The position numbers were made by a program, and so were the translations under genes. The notes under the pieces were generated by a model. It did not search any database. It was not told where the DNA came from and saw only the letters and a list, made by a program, of their open reading frames with translations. Shown here piece after piece: positions 57,059-64,000 of a stretch of DNA of 64,000 nucleotides (the first letter of the stretch is position 1; every line of letters begins with the position of its first letter). The stretch comes from Gordionus sp. m RMFG-2023. Lineage: Eukaryota > Nematomorpha > Gordioida > Chordodea > Parachordodidae. The stretch covers positions 27,514,508 to 27,578,507 of the forward strand of contig NC_088776.1 in the NCBI RefSeq assembly GCF_954871325.1. Reading direction: 5' to 3'.

Positions 57059-58224
57059 TATTTATTAGATTGTGGGATTGGTTCGGTTTTTATTAATAAG
57101 GAAAGGTACAAAGCACTCCTTGGTAAAATGTTCTCCGCATAGTTTTGAGTAGGTTTGAAGCATCTTCTCATGGCATTGGAGCATTTTTTTTAGAAGAAAA
57201 TAGTAAAACTTTTCGATTTTTTAAAAATATAAACAAACATATGATACACAATATTACGTCATACAATTTAAACATTGATACTGTTTTATTTTGATAGGAA
57301 TTCACTATGGTTATGAAATATATTGTTATCTGTATTATAGTATCATTAAATATCTAAATCCCAAATTTGATGAAAAATTTAAAAAAGGACAAAGACTGTG
57401 GTTAGATTTATTAAATTATTGATAATTGTTATAAATAAAATTTGTTAAAAATTATACTTTTGAAAAATATTTATTATTTTATAAATTAACTATATCTTGT
57501 TTTCTTCTAAATCTTACTTAAAATATATGGAATTTTTCTTATGGTGAGTACTTGTTTTGATATATTTAATTTATTATCATAAAATGTAAAATAATTACTT
57601 TTTTTTAAAATCAAATTAATAATTACACTCTTATTAGGGATGCACCGATATTTTTTTATTTGATCTGATCGGGCCGATACTTTATATTCTTAAAAATATC
57701 GTCGCCAATTATGATAAAATTTTCCGATCTGATACAATGGTATTTTCATTTTTGAAATATTTATTTCGAATCTCATAATATATTAGTTTATTACTTATTA
57801 CAAATAGATTTACCATATAAATAAGTGATTTATCCAGGGGCGTAGAGAAGGGCTTCCGAAAAAATTTTTTTTTTAAAATTTTTTCCTTATTGCAAATAAT
57901 TTTATTTAAAAAATGGTTTCAATTTATAAATAAAATTATATACGATATGAAAATGAAATATATTTAAAAAAAAAATAAGAATTTTTAATTTTAAATTATA
58001 ACAAGGTTTAAAAATATATATTAAAAATTATATGTAAAATATTAAATAACAATAAAAATATATTGTAAATTTTTTCTCGCATAGTTAAATTAGATATTTA
58101 TAAATTTAATAATAAATTTATATTGTTAAACTAATTAAATAGTTTAAAAATTTTAATTAATTTTTTATAATTTTTAAATAAAAGAAAATTAATTTAATTT
58201 GGTAAATATAATGAGAAAGTAAAG

Positions 58225-58844
58225 GTGATCGCGAATATGTTTGGGATTAAAAATTTTAAACCTAGAGTTTCTAGATATTCCAATCGCATAAATATTGATG
58301 CATCTACGATTGAGGATTTATATAAAATAAATATTTTTACTCCCCTTATTGATACATTTTTATTTCAATTAAAGGAAAGATTTATTAGTCACAATTTTAT
58401 TTTAAACAGCTTTTATTTTCTTTTGCAGGGGTAATCTAAATACACTTGAAACGCGAGAGGATATTAAGAAAATCTCAGAGTTTTATTCTGATGAATTATC
58501 AGGATCGTATGATAAATTACTTTGTGATGTCGAATTTTGGTATAAAAATTTTGACAGAATAGAGTACTATGCAGGCCCTTTCCATGTATAATTGCACTTT
58601 AGATTCCCTGCATAATATCAAAAAATTGCTTTTTATCTTAGCTACCTTACCGATTAGCACCTGCACTAATGAAAGGTCTTTTTCAACTTTGAAAAGTTTA
58701 AAAACCTATTTAAGAAATAGCACCGGTAAATGCCGTTTAAATGGATTCGCAATATTAAATATTTATAAGGAGATTATTCTAGATAAAAATTTGTTTCTAG
58801 ATGAATTAGTCAAATCTCAGAGAAAAGTAGACCTCTCTTTATAA
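58225..58844 (+). pseudogene. hAT-type (ZMYM1-like) transposase, C-terminal part
   Basis: Three pieces in changing frames. 58225-58434 reads FKPRVSRYSNRINIDASTIE and then FTPLIDTFLFQLKERF. 58436-58570 reads NLNTLETREDIKKISEFYSD and then FWYKNFDRIEYY. 58569-58844 holds the hAT dimerisation domain: LLFILATLPISTCTNERSFS, TLKSLKTYLRNSTGKCRLNG, FAILNIYKEI. The ERSFS-LK-KTYLR-RLNG pattern is diagnostic of this group. Frame breaks near 58435 and 58570 make it non-functional. The N-terminal half is absent here; a related one sits at 24021-24800. Confidence 0.85.
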
Positions 58845-58995
58845 ATTCAAATTTTAAAATTGCTATATTATTATAATATGATCTTAGTCATAAAATTTTT
58901 ATATTCAAGACGTAATTATGATGAATTCTTAGTCATAATATTTATATATTACACTATATTTAATAAAAATATTGCATTTGCACTAAGAATTAATG

Positions 58996-59360
58996 ATCTG
59001 CATCGGGCCTAATTTTTCAAGCCCGGACCTGCCCGAAATTATTTTAAAAAAGTTTTGCCGGCCCGAACCCGAATTTTTTTTTAAAAAGTTTTATCGGCCT
59101 GGCTCGAATTTATTTAAATATAGAAATTAATTTATATAATTACTCAAAATAAAAGATATATGTTATATGGCGTCTAGTTTTTATATATAAAATCAAATAT
59201 TTTTATTTTACATAAAATTTAACAAAAAATTGATATATTAAAATATATATTAAAAAATTTCCAAAACCCGACCCAACCCGGCCCGAATTTTTTTAAAAAA
59301 TATTAGGCCCCACCCAGCCCGATCCTGATTTTCCTATTTTTGCGGATCTCTAATAAGAAT
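58996..59360. repeat. GC-rich transposon with CGGGCC ends
   Basis: Left GATCTGCATCGGGCCTAATT, right CCCGATCCTGATTTTCC...GCGGATCTC, inverted. Internal AT-rich spacer of about 150 bp. Same family as 42030-42215 and 43788-43990. Confidence 0.6.
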
Positions 59361-60649
59361 TTTTTTGTTTTATTAATATACTCATTTGTATTAATTATAT
59401 TATAATTGTTAAATTAGATTTTTTTAAATACCGCACAAGAATTACTCATATTTTATTGTAATTCTATTTTTTTTAATATAGTTATTTAGAATAAATTTTT
59501 AATATTAATATGTATAAAATATATACATTTTGAAATTTATTTTATTGTGTAAATAATGAATAAAATCTATAATGAAATTCTCTGCAAAATTTTGTATGCA
59601 AAAATTTAATTAAAATAATTATTTTGAGTGATCATAAAAAATGGGAGGTTTGGGGAGTAGTTTTATTCTTCTTTCTACACCGAATGGATTGAATTAATTT
59701 ACAATTCACTAAACATTGATAAAATTTTTAGAATAATGCTTTCAGTCGCGTATTAATCATAAATTTGGCCAAAATTTTGTTACTATTATTTTTTTCATTT
59801 ATGTTGGCTACGGTTAGACACCAATAAAACACAAAATTGGCAAATTTTTAAAATGCAGTTTGAGGGCGAAGCTCCCAAAATAATTTTTAACTCCCCCCCC
59901 CCTCCCATGGATCAATCCTGCTTTTGGATTCATGAATGAATATAAAGTATTGATCATGCTTATGTTTATGGTATAAATTATAGATGTAATTAAAAATTAT
60001 ATGAGATGAGTAGATGTATTCACTAAGTATTAAAACGATTATTATGTTTACGAGATATGATATCGGATCGGTAATAAGCCCATATTTAATATCGGTAATA
60101 TCGGATCGGCCTTCAAAAAGTGATATCGGTACACTCCTATTACAAATATAGATATTGTCTGTTTTCTTATTATTATCTGTCATAATTATGATACTATTTA
60201 AAATTAAAATACAAATATAAAGTGTAAAAATTACCTTGATGCTAGAATTGTTTTTGACAGGCTGACATTATTTTTTATTGCGATGGATATTAAATGTTAT
60301 TGGATGAATATTAGTATAAAGATTACCATTGGATGAATATTCCTATAAAGAATACTAATATTAAAAGTGTAATCAATTTTTTAGAAGAATACTCAGAAAA
60401 AGCATAATAGCAAATAATCTTATAAGCGCCTTCTAAGATGATGAAAAGATACTATGTTCATGTCATATATTAAATAACATAATGCTTAATATTTTAATAA
60501 TTGCTTACCCGAAATAGCTTTCAATTATAAATAATATAAAAAGATTGATATGTATCATACAATGTCAACTCATTTTTAAGTTTATTAATTCATCTTCCAT
60601 CTATAAAAAAAATCACGTATTCTTAATGAAACATAGAGAATTCTTAGTT

Positions 60650-60895
60650 TATTCTTCTGATTCTGATGAAACGTCTACAGCTACCAATGAAAGTTAGGAT
60701 GCACTAAAAAAAATTATCAGCCATAAAACAACAATCAAGATATTTTGAAGTTTTAAAAAAGCAAATTCCTTTTCTTTTTTAAAATATTAGCCAGGCCACG
60801 ACAAATTCGACATCCAGCGATAGGTTATTTTCTATAGCCAAATGCTTATGGAAAGAGGAACACAATTATAATAAAAAATTATGAACATTCTTCTT
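60650..60895 (+). pseudogene. hAT dimerisation-domain fragment, second family
   Basis: Reads QSRYFEVLKKQIPFLF, a stop, NISQATTNSTSSDRLFSIAK, then CLWKEEHNYNKKL and stop. The A-T-x2-S-x-S-S-x-R-x-F-S pattern is the start of the dimerisation domain of BED-type hAT transposases. Upstream DETSTATNES may be the preceding linker. Too short and broken to act. Confidence 0.6.
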
Positions 60896-61245
60896 TTTTT
60901 AAATAAAAATGATATGAATAATTGATAATTATTTTGTTTGTTATTTATATGAAATTATTGAAATAAAAAGCTAGAATTATAATAATTTAGAATAAGTCAC
61001 TGAAAGGTTAGATAAAATAAATTTAAACATAAAAATAATAGCTATTAAAGATTCGAGAAATTCAGAAAGAAATTAAAAGCACCGTATGAGCGGGTGGGTG
61101 TTGGATGAAAAATATAATATAATTACTAATCATTAAACTAGTTATTAATATTAAACATATCCAAACAGATTTCGTTATTCATTATTAACTCATATAATAG
61201 CAGTAAAGGCTAATGTTTAATCTTATCTCAAGTAATAAGAGATTG

Positions 61246-61335
61246 GGGGCTAAAATTTTGTTTTCAGCTTCCCAAATTTTATCAAAATTAGAAGGGGTTG
61301 GCCAGTTGATTATTGATTTGATATGGATTGACATT
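61246..61335 (-). repeat. Shortened terminus related to the 3.6-kb element
   Basis: The reverse complement reads GTCAATCCATATCAAATCAA, CCAACCCCTTCTAATTTTGA, then AAAATTTTAGCCCCC. It matches the first 110 bp of the long inverted repeat with an internal deletion, so the family has moved more than once here. Confidence 0.6.
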
Positions 61336-61597
61336 TGGATACTGTTTAAGACAATTATATAAATATTAGAAACCGAAGGAATTACATTTAACTTTAGCCT
61401 AATTTTATATAGATTTAAATAATTGAATATTATCACTGATTAATGTTATAAATCTTCAAATTGGATTAATATTTTCATTACTCAGATTTTTAAATGTCAG
61501 CACTTTAAAATTTGTTGCCTATAAAAATTCTCAATTTTTAATATTATATTGCTATTTTCCTCTACATTATGATAATATATACTTTTCAAATTAACAG

Positions 61598-61781
61598 AAT
61601 GTTCTGCGCCTTTGAAGGAAATTAATTTTTGCGTGCGAGAAGGTTTTCTATATTGTCAAAATCATTTCAACCAAAAATATGGCACCCGATGCCATAAATG
61701 CGGACAATACATGAGTGGAGAAGTTATAACGGCCGAAGGAAAATTTTATCACCCCGATTGCTTTTTGTGCTACACCTGTGG
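61598..61781 (+). CDS. LIM-domain exon of the ABLIM/UNC-115-like gene (second zinc finger and next LIM start)
   Basis: 184-bp exon between acceptor TTAACAG and donor GTATGAG. With the split GAA codon it reads ECSAPLKEINFCVREGFLYC, QNHFNQKYGTRCHKCGQYMS, GEVITAEGKFYHPDCFLCYT and then CG. It completes LIM1 (Cys...Cys-x2-His) and starts LIM2 (Cys-x2-Cys, His-x2-Cys, Cys-x2-Cys). YGTRCHKCG-Y--GEV-TA-GK-YHP-CF is the ABLIM LIM1-LIM2 junction (YGTRCHGCGEFVEGEVVTA in vertebrates). The ORF read through the donor into the intron adds a false tail. Later exons lie beyond the window. The first zinc finger is at 43422-43517. Confidence 0.88.
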
Positions 61782-63261
61782 GTATGAGTTTTTATTTAGT
61801 AGTTATTCTTTAAATTTAATATTTTGACTTGCATATCATATTTACTAGCAAATATTAACACTAATCCGCATACTTTATGGAATCTAAAAATATGAAAAAT
61901 TTTCAAATATTTAGTCGCTTACATAGTCTTATCTACTTTAGGTATTTGTTTTTCGCCTTTCAATTTAAAAAAATTTAAGTTGAAAAAATAAGGTACTTGA
62001 CAAATCATCTTAAAAAATTTATATATCTCAGGCAAACCAAAATTTATTTATGTTTTTGCGAACTCGATTATAAGTATATAATATACAATTTACCTTTAAA
62101 TAAATTAGAACACCAGGCAAAAAAAATTCCAACAAGATTTATCACATTAAAATACTTTTACTTATTTACTTTTGAGAGAACTCTTTAAAATTCTATTTAA
62201 TTATATTATATGATATAAATTTAAATGTTATATATACCCTTTTTATTTCCAATTATTCATTCATACACGAATTTTTAAGGAACTCAGGCAGATTAAAACA
62301 CTCAATCTATAACTTTGAACTAACAATGCTCTAATAATAATAAAACTAGTTATATGTGTGTGGAGATTCTTCGGAAAACAATTTTTAACTTAAGAAAAGC
62401 ATCATAATGCGCTTTTATTGTTGCTATATCCCTCGTCATTATAGGTGTTTGCAAGGAAGGGGAGGGGACTATAGAAGCTATATTATTTTGGGCGTCGGTT
62501 GGCGATGTTAATTGAGGATGGATTATAGATGGAGAGAGATCATCGACGATAGTTTTAGGCAGTAACGCTGATACAATATTTAAAATATTAAATGCAAATA
62601 CTTTCTTGTATTTCGTATTTATTTGAATATTTTAGAAAGTATCTATATTTTAAATACTAAAAAATAAAAGTATTTTATATTTATCACTATTTCACGATTT
62701 TTGAATAAATATTTATTTTTTTATTATAAATTGAATTATAAATGTAGATCAGCATACAATTATTAAAATTTGTTGCCCGAGTTATCTAAAAAATTAACAT
62801 CTTCCATTTTAAATTCTTATATATTTTTAAAATGAGTATTACCGAAAACAAAAATACAAGCTTTTTTTGAAGATATGAAAGATTATAGTAATCGAAGAAA
62901 AATAGTTTCTATATTAAGCTATTAATTTATAAGATATTTTTGCAGGAATTCTGTGACAACGGCAACATCCACTATATGTAATTTGACAATTTTGAGCGGA
63001 AAAAAATGTTACCAAAATCAATTATAATGAAGACTAAATGTAATATCTGCTCAACCAAATTCATAACTAAAGCAATTTCATTCTTCTGCACATGTAAAAC
63101 GGTGATATTAATTATATTAACAATTATTACATAATATGATATTCAACCACTGCAGCAATGAATATATTATATATAATGTTTACGTATTACTGCAGACATT
63201 CGATAATTTTAGAAAATGGTTATGATAAAAATCTAATAATACAAATAATGAATGTGATAGC
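61782..63261 (+). other. Next intron of the LIM gene, mostly featureless
   Basis: Apart from the minus-strand open frame at 62350-62631, only AT-rich sequence. A short cysteine-bearing frame (KTKCNICSTKFITK) near 63030 does not fit the LIM2 continuation. Confidence 0.45.
62350..62631 (-). other. 93-codon open frame without ATG, proline/serine-rich, unassigned
   Basis: Open on the minus strand from 62631 to TAA at 62350-62352. It reads FAFNILNIVSALLPKTIVDD, LSPSIIHPQLTSPTDAQNNI, ASIVPSPSLQTPIMTRDIAT and then IKAHYDAFLK. The GC-richer 62445-62560 part has the codon look of real protein. No early ATG. It could be an exon of an antisense gene or a gag-like relic. Family not recognised; the plus strand is also partly open here. 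Confidence 0.35.
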
Positions 63262-64000
63262 CAGGGGTTCGAACCGAACCCGAATCTGGAGAAGAAATCC
63301 GGGTTTTTGGGAAAAAATATAAACCGAACCTGAATCCCATTTATAAAATTTAAACCCCGAACCGAATCCGGGAATTTTATTTGAACCCGGGTTCAACCAG
63401 GTTCAGTGTATTGTTTAAATTTAATATAAAATATTTGTATAATTGTAAATACAAATATTATTAATTTACTTGACATTTTATAATATTTTCAAATTTCCAG
63501 TAGTGTTAATAAGTTTTAAACAACTTAATTTATTTACTTTTTAAATTTTTTTAAATTTCTCAAAAATTCTTATTGGATTGTTATTAAATTTTAAACAATT
63601 AAATTTATTTACGCCATTTATTTTTAATTTTTAACTTATTCTCAAAGATTATTAATTAGAGGAAAATGAAAGTGAACAAGTCAAAGTAAAAATTATTATA
63701 TTGGATATTGTTAATTTAAAGAAATACATCTAAATAAAATTTTTTAAATCCAGAGTTGGGCAGGTCCTCCAGGAAAAGAATCTAGATACAGATACAGATT
63801 CTTTTTAAAAAAATGAATCTTAGATACAGATACTAGTATCTTTTTCAAAATATCAAAAAGATACTAGATAAAAGATACTTGTATCTTTTACTAAATTAGA
63901 GTATCTTAAATACAAGATCCTTTTAAATTATAAATACCAATTAAATTAGATGTTTATAAAATACAGTTTTTATTATTTATTTGTGAAGAACATAGCAAAC
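63262..64000. mobile_element. Second copy of the GGTTCGAACC hAT-type element, cut by the window end
   Basis: CAGGGGTTCGAACCGAACCC at 63262, then words CCCGAACCGAATCC and GAACCCGGGTTC. It is the reverse complement of 46335-47013. At 63751 it is interrupted by another element starting CAGAGTTGGGCAG (same start as 4387), so its other end is displaced beyond the window. Confidence 0.75.
63751..64000. mobile_element. hAT-like element with TATCTT-rich terminus, partial
   Basis: CAGAGTTGGGCAGGTCC followed by repeated AGATACAGAT, AGATACTAG and GTATCTTTT words. Same terminus as 4387-4560. Runs off the window. Confidence 0.5.

Larger units (their letters stand above)
57636..60142 (+). mobile_element. 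hAT-type element with transposase remnant
   Basis: Left end AGGGATGCACCGATATTTTT. The right end, reverse complemented, is AGGAGTGTACCGATATCACT, so the ends are inverted with matching GGCCGAT/GATCGG subterminal words. It contains the C-terminal transposase pieces at 58225-58844 and, further on, a GC-rich terminus block (58996-59360) that is probably a nested element. No clean target duplication. Confidence 0.6.
43518..61597 (+). other. 18.1-kb intron of the LIM gene
   Basis: Starts GTAGGT and ends TTAACAG. Joining the two exons across it restores the Cys-x2-Cys of the LIM finger (FEC-IEC), which fixes both borders. It contains all mobile elements and satellites listed between these positions. 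No exon on the plus strand was recognised inside it. Confidence 0.75.

Noticed and set aside
62941..63110. Next LIM-gene exon with cysteines (EFCDNGNIHYM, KTKCNICSTKF)
   Set aside because: The phase after donor 61781 does not fit, a stop interrupts the only cysteine-bearing frame, and the ligand spacing is not that of LIM2.
1..64000. CRISPR array, phage or bacterial operon
   Set aside because: No evenly spaced direct repeats with unique spacers, no ribosome binding sites, and genes are spliced and transposon-borne.

Overview
This window is AT-rich nuclear DNA of a metazoan. It shows spliced exons of two animal genes, one very long intron and dense layers of transposable elements. An arthropod is a reasonable guess from the repeat content, but nothing here fixes the species. 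There are no operons, CRISPR arrays or bacterial genes.

Host genes. At the left edge a minus-strand exon (621-815) looks like part of a WDR11-type WD-repeat protein. On the plus strand, two exons (43422-43517 and 61598-61781) each carry part of a LIM domain of an actin-binding LIM protein (ABLIM/UNC-115 family). They join in phase across an intron of about 18.1 kb and rebuild a complete set of zinc ligands. That intron has been filled with transposon debris. A few short protein-like open stretches (2537-2671, 4974-5158, 62350-62631 minus) stay unassigned.

Mobile DNA, left to right. A hAT-like non-autonomous element (from 7821) is split by a 5.26-kb Ty3/gypsy-type LTR retrotransposon (7893-13152, two 279-bp LTRs, GGGGG target duplication). 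A nested stack at 18496-21815 holds one copy of the same hAT-like family, with a second copy inserted into it (TGGCAATG duplication), a pogo/Tigger fragment and a tRNA-like SINE piece. At 23.4-25.3 kb satellite DNA abuts a truncated ZMYM1-like hAT transposase. An RTE-type LINE (26186-31480, minus) is split inside its endonuclease by a 2.8-kb non-autonomous LTR element (28611-31375, GTTAG duplication). A piggyBac element (34113-36948, TTAA duplication) has an uninterrupted 572-residue transposase and is the only apparently intact mobile gene here. Inside the LIM-gene intron are a 679-bp hAT-type element with a perfect 8-bp duplication, palindromic MITEs, hAT transposase remnants and two satellite types. 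The most unusual resident is a 3.6-kb element (50315-53903) with terminal inverted repeats of about 770-790 bp and a decayed gene of an uncharacterised conserved family.

The best leads for something undescribed are: the 3.6-kb long-TIR element, whose empty site can be read from the surrounding satellite; the two arrays phased by a GCGAA motif; the 118-bp palindrome-bearing satellite present in two opposite orientations; the extra open frame in the leader of the Ty3/gypsy element; and the GGTGCATATATGCACC palindromes in the piggyBac ends. Many coding relics break by apparent one-base shifts. Decay is the likely cause, but assembly errors cannot be excluded from sequence alone.
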